DNA of 38,176 nt, taken from Streptomyces sp. CoH27. Its GTDB lineage: Bacteria > Actinomycetota > Actinomycetes > Streptomycetales > Streptomycetaceae. A program made the translations under genes and the position numbers. Of this stretch, positions 22,907-30,552 are shown piece after piece. The notes under the pieces are model-generated. The model saw only the letters and a program-made list of their open reading frames with translations, did no database searches and was not told the origin of the DNA. The number at the start of each line of letters is the position of its first letter. Position 1 is the first letter of the stretch. Location: positions 19,517 through 57,692 of the forward strand of contig NZ_JAIQYY010000035.1 of the NCBI RefSeq assembly GCF_020181035.1, given 5' to 3'.

Positions 22907-24160
22907 GTGGAAGGGACTGCGGTCGTGAGTGGTGGACAGAGTGGGCTCACCCGATTGCTGACAGCAGCGGAGACAGCAGCGCCGGCGGACGCCGTCGACG
23001 TGATCGCGGAGGACCTGCTGCGGCGTTTCGAGGCCACGAAGGTCTCTTTCCTCATCGTGGACCTGACAGGGAAGGCCGTGGCTCGGCTGTCCACCGCCCC
23101 CACTCGGGGTGGGCGGCAGGCCGAGCGGATTCCCCTGTTCGGCAGTGTCTACGAGGAGGTGATCCGTACCCAGCGCCTGTATCAGGACGCGACCGGCGAG
23201 GGGCAGCGGGTGATCGTGCCCGTCACCAACCGCGGGGATACGATCGGGCTGCTGGAACTGCTCCTGCCGACCGGCCCTGGCGAGGACGTGCTCGACGCAG
23301 TCGGGGAAGCCGCCCACATCCTGGCCTACATCGTGATCGCCAACGGCCGCTTCACCGATCTCTACACCTGGGGCAAACGCTCCAGGCCCCCCACCCTGGC
23401 AGCTGAAATCCAGTACCAACTGCTGCCCCTGTCGCTGTCGTGCGAGGCCGCACAGTTCACCCTGTGCGGGAACCTGGAGCCCTCCGAGGACCTCAGCGGC
23501 GACACCTTCGACTACACCGTGGACCGCGACACCTTGCACCTGTCGGTGACCGATCCCATGGGCCACGACATGGATTCCGCCCTGGCCGCCACGGTCCTGG
23601 TGGGCGCCCTGCGCGGTGCCCGCCGGGCGGGCACCGGCCTGGCCGAACAGGCCCACCGGGCAGACCAGGCACTGATCGAACACGGCCACGGTCATGCCAC
23701 CGGGCAGCTCCTGCGCATCAATCTCCATACCGGGCGGGCCCGGCTCGTCAACGCCGGTCATCCCTGGCCGCTGCGCATGCGCGACGGGGCTGTGGAGACG
23801 ATCACCTGCGAGGTGGACCATCCCTTCGGGCTGTCTGAGCTTACTCCCCACCCGTACCGTGTGCAGGACCTCGACCTGCGGCCCGGTGACCGTCTGCTCA
23901 TGTTCACCGACGGCATGCTCGAACGTCACGGAGAGAAGGTCGACCTGCCCGCCCTGCTGGCGCGCACCCGGAATCTGCACCCGAGGGAGACCGCGCTGGC
24001 GCTGACGTCCGCGGTCCGGGACGCCGCCGACGGCCGGCTCGAAGACGATGCCACCGCCGTCTGCCTGGACTGGCACGGCCCCCAGGAGACCCAGCGGCAC
24101 GTCAGCACCGGCGCAGACACCCGGCAAGCCTCAGCCGCACGCACGAAGGACCAGTCGTGA
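22907..24160 (+). CDS. GAF-like sensor plus SpoIIE-type PP2C phosphatase
   Basis: A 417-residue protein, same subtype as the one at 11754: an N-terminal sensor domain (about 15-145, FEATKVSFLIVDLTGKAVARL to DTIGLLELLLP) and a SpoIIE phosphatase domain (165-395) beginning EIQYQLLPLSL. Metal-site motifs are GDTFDY (198-203), DPMGHD (216-221) and EDDATAV near the end. The start is a GTG at 22907 after GGTGGGG; an in-frame GTG at 22925 after GGAAGGGA is equally possible. The C-terminal 20 residues are polar. Probably an activator in a partner-switching pathway whose kinase and antagonist lie elsewhere. Confidence 0.86.
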   Translation: MEGTAVVSGGQSGLTRLLTAAETAAPADAVDVIAEDLLRRFEATKVSFLIVDLTGKAVARLSTAPTRGGRQAERIPLFGSVYEEVIRTQRLYQDATGEGQRVIVPVTNRGDTIGLLELLLPTGPGEDVLDAVGEAAHILAYIVIANGRFTDLYTWGKRSRPPTLAAEIQYQLLPLSLSCEAAQFTLCGNLEPSEDLSGDTFDYTVDRDTLHLSVTDPMGHDMDSALAATVLVGALRGARRAGTGLAEQAHRADQALIEHGHGHATGQLLRINLHTGRARLVNAGHPWPLRMRDGAVETITCEVDHPFGLSELTPHPYRVQDLDLRPGDRLLMFTDGMLERHGEKVDLPALLARTRNLHPRETALALTSAVRDAADGRLEDDATAVCLDWHGPQETQRHVSTGADTRQASAARTKDQS

Positions 24161-24879
24161 CCTGGGTGAACGGTGCCAACGCGAATGAGACATCACGAGG
24201 TGTCTGGAGAACCGTCCCACTTCTCCTCGGCGGCCCACCCATCGGGCGGCGCCGGGTCGGAGACGGGGGCCGCGAGCATCGGGTCCGGCAGCGCCCAAAT
24301 GCGCCATGCCTAGGGCGCTCCTTCGTGCGGTGCTGCTGGTTCCCCGTTACTCGAGTAGGCCGAGTTCCGAAGCACTCGCCGGTGCTTTTGCCGAGTTGCT
24401 AGGCAGCCTCTTTGGCAGCCCGCGCCATGACTTGCGGACAACCGTGCACCAGAATGAGGGCTCGAAGCCGTTCGTGCGATGGCCGATGGAGGGCGACCGT
24501 AAGGCGGCCCAGACGGCTGTCTGTCATTGCCGGTCGCGAGTGGGCGGGGAGCCAACTCATTCTCAGCCTGCTCCGGCCAGGTTGGGCACTGGTTCGGGCG
24601 AAGCCATCCGGCTGTGGTCGGTGGGTGCCGATGCGCCGGGATGGATGGGACGGTTGCGCGATGCCGTCCCGGACGGGGGTCTGACTCTTGAGATATTTGA
24701 CCGAAGTGTCCAGTCACGGACGTGTCGACTGTCGTTGCGGGATGGTTTCTGCTGTCACCGAGCCACGGGGCGTGTCCCAATAGGGGCCTTGCCGAGTTCC
24801 AGGCGCCATCACGGTTCAGACCGCCCGAGCGGGCCGGTGCCATCCGCCCAGCAGGTCACCACGCGGGAGGCCAAACACC
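24161..24879. other. Non-coding region, left flank of IS110-family remnant
   Basis: About 720 bp with no supported gene. Base composition is lower in GC than the surroundings (for example 24680-24720), and rightward and leftward frames both lack codon bias. The part next to the transposase gene would contain the left end of the IS110-family element, which in the IS110 group carries the non-coding bridge RNA region; I cannot place its edge. Confidence 0.4.
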
Positions 24880-25743
24880 ATGACGACCAGACAGCACAGC
24901 ACCTCCTCCAGCGCGGATCCTCCTGTTCGGGGCGAGGTCGTCCTGGGCGTGGACACGCACGGCGAGGTCCATGTCGCCGCCGTGGTGTCCTCGCTGGGGA
25001 AGGTTCTGGGTACCGAGTCCTTTCCGGCGACGGCGGCCGGCTACCGCCGGCTGCTCGTCTGGGCCCGCAAGCGGGGTACGGTGCGTCGGGCAGGTGTGGA
25101 GGGCACCGGCACCTTCGGCGCGGGTCTGTCCCGCTACCTGCTGGCGCAGCAGGTCGAGGTGTACGAAGTGAACCGCCCCGACCGCTCGGCCCGCCGGCTG
25201 CTGGGGAAGTCGGATCCGCTCGACGCACAGGCCGCCGCGCGAGCCGTGCTCAGTGGCCGCACCCGGGCCCGGGCCAAGTCCGGCGACGGTCCGGTGCACA
25301 GCGCCCGGATCTTCAAGCTCGCCAAGGACTCCGCGGTCAAGGCCCGTACCCAGGCGATCAACCAGCTCAAAGCCGTCCTGGTCATCGCCGATCCCGCCCT
25401 GCGGGAACGACTGTCCAGCCTGGGCAACCGCGAGCTGTTCCGCACCTGCGCACGCCTCGGCCCACCCGACGGTGGGGAAGACGAGGACGCGGTGACCCAA
25501 GCCACCCACCTGACGTTGCGCATGCTCGCCGAGCGCATCGAGCAGCTCACCGCTCAGATCGACGAGCTGAACCAGCGCCTGACCCCGCTCGTCGAACGCC
25601 ACGCCCCGCAACTGCTCACGCCAGTGGGCATCGGCCCGGACAGCGCCGTCACTCTCCTGATCACCATGGGAGACAATCCCGAGCGACTGAACACTGAGGC
25701 GTCCTTTGCTGCCCTTTGCAGAGTCTTGCCGTGTTCCGGCTCG
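24880..25743 (+). mobile_element. IS110-family transposase, 3'-truncated
   Basis: The N-terminal RuvC-like DEDD domain is complete: Asp25 in VLGVDTH, Glu74 in VEGTG, and Asp112/Asp115 in KSDPLDAQAAARA. A helical linker follows (AINQLKAVLV, LAERIEQLTAQIDELNQRL). The Tnp20 part begins normally (LTPVGIGPDSAVTLLITMGD, then FAALC) but homology ends near residue 287 (about 25743). The catalytic-serine region of the second domain, the RLNRGGDR-like motif and the C-terminal half are gone. The frame runs on in unrelated sequence to 26028. GGGAGG precedes the ATG. Transposition by this copy is not expected. Confidence 0.82.
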
Positions 25744-26006
25744 CTGTTCTCGAAGGCAGCGGTGACGACACGGGTGCGGCTGCAGACGTGCAGCAGAGGG
25801 CGGGTGACGTACAAGGCGGACGAGGGCTGTGGCCTTCGCGGGCGCGGATGCACCCGAGGCGAGGGAGTGCCCCATGGGTCTTTGCGTGATTGCGATTGGT
25901 CCGCCCAGCGCGTGAGGGCACCAAGCGCCAAGCCGGTGAGGCAAAGCCGCACACCCCTCCGACCCGAAGATCGTTACGGGGTAAGCCCTAGCCTCGATGG
26001 CACAAG
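25744..26006. other. Sequence fused to the transposase frame
   Basis: The transposase frame continues for about 95 codons without family resemblance. GC content and codon bias fall, and nothing is recognised in any frame. It marks the downstream side of the insertion or deletion junction. Confidence 0.4.
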
Positions 26007-26038
26007 GAGCGGGATCCCTGAGAAATGAGATCCCGCTC
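26007..26038. terminator. Hairpin terminator downstream of csbD
   Basis: GAGCGGGATC (26007-26016) pairs exactly with GATCCCGCTC (26029-26038) around a 12-base loop. It lies 14 bp beyond the stop of the leftward csbD gene. Confidence 0.75.
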
Positions 26039-26051
26039 AGCATCTGCCTTG

Positions 26052-26225
26052 TCAGTGCTTGAAGACGTCCTTCGCCTTCTCCTTGGCCTGACGGGCCGCG
26101 CCCTTCGATTTCTTGGCCTGTCCTTCGGCTATCATCCGCTCGTTGCCCACGGTACGGCCGACCGCCTCCTTCGTCTTTCCCGTGGCCTCTTCCACCTTGC
26201 CCTTTGCTTTTTGCCCTCCGGCCAT
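26052..26225 (-). CDS. csbD: CsbD-family stress protein
   Basis: A 57-residue, very hydrophilic Lys/Ala/Glu-rich protein with the CsbD pattern: GKVEEATGKTKEAVGRTVGN, then a second helix with AEGQAKKSKGAARQAKEKAK. Family members accumulate in general stress; the founding gene of Bacillus is controlled by sigma-B. AGGAGAG lies ten bases before the ATG. A sigma-B-type promoter is found 48-71 bp upstream of the ATG and a hairpin downstream, making this a compact single-gene unit. No function beyond stress association is established. Confidence 0.88.
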   Translation of the reverse strand: MAGGQKAKGKVEEATGKTKEAVGRTVGNERMIAEGQAKKSKGAARQAKEKAKDVFKH

Positions 26226-26272
26226 TTTTGTTCACTCTCCTAGGTCCGTGGGAAATCGTGCACCCGTCCCGA

Positions 26273-26296
26273 GTACCCCTTGTCGGGATGTGAAAC
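26273..26296 (-). promoter_or_regulatory. Sigma-B-type promoter of csbD
   Basis: Read leftward: GTTT (26296-26293), 14 bp, GGGTAC (26278-26273). This matches the streptomycete sigma-B-group pattern GNNT-N14-16-GGGTAC/T. The transcript would start about 40 nt before the csbD ATG, leaving room for the AGGAGAG site. Confidence 0.65.
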
Positions 26297-26328
26297 GGGG
26301 TGGGGGAGTAGTCAGTCTCTGGACGAAC

Positions 26329-26442
26329 AGGTGGGAGAAGTGTTCCGAGCGGGCCGAGGTCCAGATTGAGGCCCTTCATGGTCAGGCCGTAGCTGGCGCG
26401 CAGGTCGGACATGCGGTCGTGGAGGAGCAAGAAAGCGGCCCC
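26329..26442 (-). pseudogene. gvpK: gvpK remnant (C-terminal 38 codons)
   Basis: Leftward, 38 codons match the C-terminus of the intact GvpK at 35937-36347: 30 of 38 residues are identical, including LLLHDRMSDL, YGLTM and LNLDLGPLGTLLPP. An in-frame stop lies shortly upstream, and downstream the native stop has been lost. The differences show it is an old second copy and not a recent duplication. It marks a vanished gas vesicle cluster of opposite orientation. Confidence 0.85.
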
Positions 26443-26605
26443 GGTGGACGGCCGCTACGGACATAGGGGTGTCGACGGCGGGTTCTGGTGATGACCGACC
26501 CCGAAGGCGCGGGCAAACGGAACAGACGCCGTATGCAGACGGCGTTTCCGCCATGCCGTCCCGCGTAATCAAGAACGCGGGTGCCCGAGAAGCGGCAACC
26601 GACGG

Positions 26606-26764
26606 TCAAGAGGTGTCTTCGGTCGGGAACTCGGGCTCGTCTCCATCCTTGGCCTTGGCCCGGACATCTCGCGGTGTGGGCGCGGTGACGGTCCGCTGCT
26701 CCGCGGACCGTTGCCTCGTCTCGTCGTCTACCAGAGGTGCGTCTTTGTCACCAAGGGTGTTCAT
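26606..26764 (-). CDS. Small hydrophilic protein of unknown function
   Basis: A 52-residue protein, starting MNTLGDKDAPLVDDETRQR, with no hydrophobic segment, many Asp/Glu/Lys/Arg and a Pro-rich middle. GAGAGGGAAC stands just before the ATG, which is the main reason to accept the gene. The low-complexity, soluble character is like that of small stress peptides such as CsbD nearby, but there is no clear homology. Confidence 0.5.
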   Translation of the reverse strand: MNTLGDKDAPLVDDETRQRSAEQRTVTAPTPRDVRAKAKDGDEPEFPTEDTS

Positions 26765-27131
26765 GAGGTTCCCTCTCTCGGGTTTCGGGTCGCAGGCTGT
26801 GTCGCTCACTTGGACGCAGTTGAAGGGGCCTATGCCTTGTGCTGCATGGCGCGGCGTGCGGGGTTACACTGTTCCGCCGCCTTCGGGTCCTTTTCGTCGG
26901 ACTTTGCTTGCACGCCGTCGGTGATGCGCTTGCCGATTGGTTTCGTTGATGTTCGACCGGCACGTCAAGATGTGTTCGAGATGCCGGGCTGACCCCAGTC
27001 GTCTATGAGGCGCGGGTCTCGCCGCCCGCTTCCCAACCGGGCGGGGCTCTTCACCGGAGCGCCGGCTCGCAGCGGCGCAGCACTCCTGGCCGGCACGCAC
27101 CGCACATCGGGCAGACAGACTGGCGTCGGTT
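26765..27131. other. Spacer with possible short decayed frame
   Basis: A leftward frame around 26848-26945 reads like a hydrophilic peptide (IGKRITDGVQAKSDEKDPKA) but has no start codon or ribosome-binding site. It may be a remnant. Otherwise nothing is recognised. Confidence 0.35.
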
Positions 27132-27851
27132 GTGGCCCACTCGGGACCCACAACGCGAGTGAGCCCGAGCAGCAGAGTCAAACGTCGTCCGGACACGGGT
27201 CCTCTTGGATGCATGCCGACCTTGACCTGTCCGGCCAAGCGCCCCGCCGCCCCTGGGCCGCTGCTCGCCGAAATTCGACCAGCAGCTCAAGGATCTCCCG
27301 GGGAACACGGCCGCACCCTTCAGCACTACCGGACCGCTCACGAGATCGACATGTTGAGTGCGGGTCACCAGGCCATCACCGAACAGCTGCGCAGCGCCAT
27401 GATGCACCACCGGTCGCTGTTCGACGAACTTCTCCTCGACGGTGGCCAGACCCCCACTCCACGGCCTGACACCCGACAGGAACCGATGGACACGGAGTCG
27501 ACATGCAACGGCGACGACTCACCGCACACGGCTGACACCGGGCTGTGCACCGAGGACCTCGTGTGGCCTCGCGACACTGACGTAGCACCGGACACCACCT
27601 CGCCGGCCGCCGCCGGTCTACCCCGGAGAGGGCGACGGGAAATCCGGCCTGAACGGCATCGAACAGGCGACCTTCATCCCGCAAGCGTCAGCGGTCTCTT
27701 CGTCGGCCAGAGAGGGGAGAAAGCCGCGACCGCCGTCGCCACTACCGGTAGCCCGCACCCAGTCAGACCGGGGGCAGGGGGCGACGTTTGCGCATGCCGT
27801 GCCGGGCAACCCGTGAACAGGCAACGCACGAGAGAAGATGAAGTGCTGTGA
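27132..27851 (+). CDS. Hypothetical protein, doubtful
   Basis: The frame from 27132 (GTG or later starts) is gene-like in codon bias mainly between about 27300 and 27600, where it gives a helical stretch (HEIDMLSAGHQAITEQLRSA, then MMHHRSLFDELLLDG) followed by a Pro/Thr/Asp-rich region. Before and after this the bias weakens. An ATG at 27351 would give a shorter version. No family is recognised and there is no good ribosome-binding site, so it may be a relic. Confidence 0.3.
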   Translation: MAHSGPTTRVSPSSRVKRRPDTGPLGCMPTLTCPAKRPAAPGPLLAEIRPAAQGSPGEHGRTLQHYRTAHEIDMLSAGHQAITEQLRSAMMHHRSLFDELLLDGGQTPTPRPDTRQEPMDTESTCNGDDSPHTADTGLCTEDLVWPRDTDVAPDTTSPAAAGLPRRGRREIRPERHRTGDLHPASVSGLFVGQRGEKAATAVATTGSPHPVRPGAGGDVCACRAGQPVNRQRTREDEVL

Positions 27852-28310
27852 CCGCGCAGAAGCCGCTCGTTCGCAGGGCCGAAATGGGCTGGCCGAGGGC
27901 CTGTCGCTTCCGGGCAGGGCTGTGCGGACCTGCGTCGTCGTGGCGTACGCCAGTGCCGTGCCCGCCACACACGAGCGGCGGAGTGAAACGTCGTCAGGGG
28001 CGAGGACTATGGCGGCACCTACGCGGGCTTCTGACCCGAACACACTGTCCGCCGGGGAGGTCGGCCCTGTGCGGTGGCCACCACGTCCCGGGCCAGACGG
28101 TGCAGTTTGGATTGGTGTTTTGGGAGGCCGTGACTTCCCATGCCTCGTCGGAGTTCAGCGCGAAGGACGCCATGAGGATTGCGCGGGCCGGGTCTGTGTC
28201 CGGCCCGGTCCGCACCGCACGCCGCAGCTGTACGACCTCGACCTGCAAAGGCCAGTCGTCCACGCTCGGCCGTGCGGCACATCGACCGTTCCCGTGGAAG
28301 GGGTCCCTCC
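27852..28310. other. Spacer with a weak leftward frame
   Basis: A leftward GTG frame from 28263 shows good codon bias for about 60 codons (VDDWPLQVEVVQLRRAVRTG onward) and then decays. I cannot tell a short real gene from a fragment. The right end carries the GGAAGGGG site of the next gene. Confidence 0.3.
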
Positions 28311-28781
28311 ATGGCTGTCCACCATCAGTTGATCCGGCGTCCCCCGTACGCGGTATGGGCGGTCCTGGCAGAGCCCGCCTGTTATGGGGAATGGGTGGTG
28401 GGGCCCTCCCAGTCCGTGCCGCTCGATCAGACCTGGCCCGCTGTCGGATCCAGGCTCGGCTACACCGTGCGGCTGGGGCCCTGGTCGGCCAACGGGGTGA
28501 CGACCGTCCGCCACCAGGAATCCGGAAAAGAGCTGGAGCTGGAAGCTTCGTTCAAGCAGCTGGGCACTGCGAGGATCTTCCTCCAGCTCAGGCCGTGGGG
28601 CGATGAGGAAACCCTCGTCATCTGTGACGAGCACCCCCTGCGCGGCCTGGGAGGCACCCTCCACAACGCGGCGAGTGAAGCGTTGCTCCAGCTGCGGCAC
28701 CGGGGCATGTTGGGCCGCCTGGCCAGGCTCACGGAACAGGATCCCGTCGAGCAGGATCAAGCCGGGGCCCGACATGCCTGA
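28311..28781 (+). CDS. SRPBCC (START-like) family protein
   Basis: A 156-residue protein with the polyketide cyclase/SRPBCC pattern: PYAVWAVLAEPACYGEWVVG at the start, strands such as TYTVRLGPW-like YTVRLGPWSANGVTTV, ELELEASFKQLGTARIFLQL, then the long C-terminal helix (LHNAASEALLQLRHRGMLGRLARL). Such domains bind hydrophobic ligands in a deep cavity. The ATG at 28311 has GGAAGGGG. Its stop overlaps the next start by eight bases (ATGCCTGA), so the two proteins are made together; the SRPBCC protein could present or protect a lipid substrate of the oxidoreductase. Confidence 0.85.
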   Translation: MAVHHQLIRRPPYAVWAVLAEPACYGEWVVGPSQSVPLDQTWPAVGSRLGYTVRLGPWSANGVTTVRHQESGKELELEASFKQLGTARIFLQLRPWGDEETLVICDEHPLRGLGGTLHNAASEALLQLRHRGMLGRLARLTEQDPVEQDQAGARHA

Positions 28782-30363
28782 CGCGGTGGTGATCGGCGCC
28801 GGGCCCAACGGGTTGGTGGCGGCCAATGTGCTGGCGGATGCCGGGTGGAGCGTGGAAGTCCTGGAGGCGCAGCAGGAGCCTGGAGGCGCCGTGCGCAGCG
28901 ATCGTGGTGTCCATCCCGACTACATTTCTGATCTTTTCAGCGCCTTCTACCCGCTGGCCGCCGTGTCCCCGGTCCTGGCCTGCCTGGATCTCGCCGCGGA
29001 GGGACTGCGATGGAGCCATGCTCCGTGTGTGCTGGCCCACCCGCTGAGGGACGGGAGATGCGCCGTGCTGGAGCGTCGCGTGCAGGAGACCGCATTGGGG
29101 CTGGAGGAGTTCGCGTCGGGTGACGGTGATGCCTGGCGGGACATGTACGAGGCGTGGGGCCGTGTCGGGCAGGACTTGGTGCAGGTCATGTTCACGCCCT
29201 TCCCGCCGGTCCGCTCTGGGCTCCGCCTGGCGGTGAAACTCCGGGCTGCGGGCGGGCTGCGGCTGGCCCGGAAGCTGGCCCTGCCGGTGCGCCGACTGGG
29301 CGATGAGGAGTTCCGGGGCGAGGGGGGACGGCTTCTGCTGGCCGGGAACGCCTTGCACGCCGACCTGGCCCCGGAGGCGGTGGGCAGCGGAGGATTCGGC
29401 TGGCTGATGTCGATGCTCGGACAGAGCCACGGCTTCCCGGTGCCCGTCGGCGGGGCGGGCGCCCTGACCGCGGCGCTCGTGAGCCGACTGGAGCACCGGG
29501 ACGGCGCTCTGCGGTGCGGGGAGCGCGCCGTGTCCGTCGTCGTACGGGGCGGCAGGGCGGTGGGCGTCCGGACGGCTGGTGGCGAGACCGTCAGCGCGCG
29601 CCGCGCCGTGCTCGCGGACACGTCGGCACCGGCCCTGTACCGGGAGCTTGTGGGCGAGGAACACCTGCCGTCCCGCCTCTTGCGGGATCTGGAGCGCTTC
29701 CAGTGGGATTTCGCGACCTTCAAGGTCGACTGGGCGCTGACCGGACCGGTGCCGTGGACGGCTCCGCGAGCCGCCGACGCGGGGACGGTCCACGTGGCCG
29801 ACGGCATCGACAGCCTGACCCGGTTCGCCTCGCAGCTCGCCATGGGACAGGTCCCCGACGAGCCGTTCGCCCTCCTCGGACAGATGACGACGGCGGATCC
29901 CAGCCGCTCACCCGTCGGCACGGAATCGGCGTGGTCCTACACCCACGTCCCGCAGCGCATCACTTCCGACGCCGGTCCCGACCGCATCACCGGCGGCTGG
30001 GACGCCCGCGAACAGGAAGCCATGGCGGACCGCATCGAGGCCCAGGTGGAGCGGTTCGCGCCTGGCTTCCGTACCCGGGTCCTCGCTCGCCGGATCCTGG
30101 CCCCCACCACCCTCCAGGCCATGAACGAGAACCTCCACAACGGCGCCATCAACAACGGCACCACCGCCCTGCACCAACAGGCCGTCTTCCGTCCCGTACC
30201 CGGCACCGGCCGACCCGAGACCCCTGTCAAGGGCCTGTACCTCGCCTCCGCGGCCGCCCACCCGGGCGGAGGAGTCCACGGAGCTCCAGGAGCGAACGCC
30301 GCCCGAGCCGCGCTACGGCCCTACGGACTGCACACCCTCCTCCACCGTGCACAACGGCTCTGA
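28774..30363 (+). CDS. FAD-dependent oxidoreductase, phytoene-desaturase-like
   Basis: A 529-residue flavoprotein of the CrtI/phytoene dehydrogenase-like family. It has an N-terminal dinucleotide fold, VVIGAGPNGLV (GAGPNG 8-13), with an acidic residue at 31 for ribose binding, and the C-terminal FAD-contact motif GLYLASAAAHPGGGVHGAPG near 490-510. Relatives oxidise or saturate long isoprenoid or lipid chains; there is no crtE/crtB or other carotenoid gene here, so a carotenoid role is not supported. It is translationally coupled to the SRPBCC gene. A bulged hairpin follows at 30401. Confidence 0.87.
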   Translation: MPDAVVIGAGPNGLVAANVLADAGWSVEVLEAQQEPGGAVRSDRGVHPDYISDLFSAFYPLAAVSPVLACLDLAAEGLRWSHAPCVLAHPLRDGRCAVLERRVQETALGLEEFASGDGDAWRDMYEAWGRVGQDLVQVMFTPFPPVRSGLRLAVKLRAAGGLRLARKLALPVRRLGDEEFRGEGGRLLLAGNALHADLAPEAVGSGGFGWLMSMLGQSHGFPVPVGGAGALTAALVSRLEHRDGALRCGERAVSVVVRGGRAVGVRTAGGETVSARRAVLADTSAPALYRELVGEEHLPSRLLRDLERFQWDFATFKVDWALTGPVPWTAPRAADAGTVHVADGIDSLTRFASQLAMGQVPDEPFALLGQMTTADPSRSPVGTESAWSYTHVPQRITSDAGPDRITGGWDAREQEAMADRIEAQVERFAPGFRTRVLARRILAPTTLQAMNENLHNGAINNGTTALHQQAVFRPVPGTGRPETPVKGLYLASAAAHPGGGVHGAPGANAARAALRPYGLHTLLHRAQRL

Positions 30364-30400
30364 ACCGTCTGGCGGCACGATTCCTGGCGTGGAGGTGATG

Positions 30401-30437
30401 GGTGGTTCGGGGCGCCGCTTCGGTATCCGGAACCACC
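30401..30437. terminator. Bidirectional hairpin between convergent genes
   Basis: GGTGGTTC (30401-30408) pairs with GAACCACC (30430-30437), with a possible GG/CC extension across one bulged base. It lies in the 189 bp between the convergent oxidoreductase and SRPBCC gas-vesicle accessory genes. Confidence 0.55.
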
Positions 30438-30552
30438 AGGTCAGACTGCGTACGACCGCACTGCGGCCATACGCTGGGATGCGAGCGTCCAACAACACCA
30501 GCCGACTCTCGGGGCAGGTCGCGCCGAGGGGAATCGCTTGGCTCGGTCCGCA

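Noticed and set aside
24880..26028. Complete IS110 transposase of 382 residues
   Set aside because: Homology ends near residue 287; the remaining codons are unrelated and the second catalytic domain is missing.
26848..26945. Second CsbD-like small gene, leftward
   Set aside because: The frame is hydrophilic but lacks a start codon, a ribosome-binding site and the CsbD motif.
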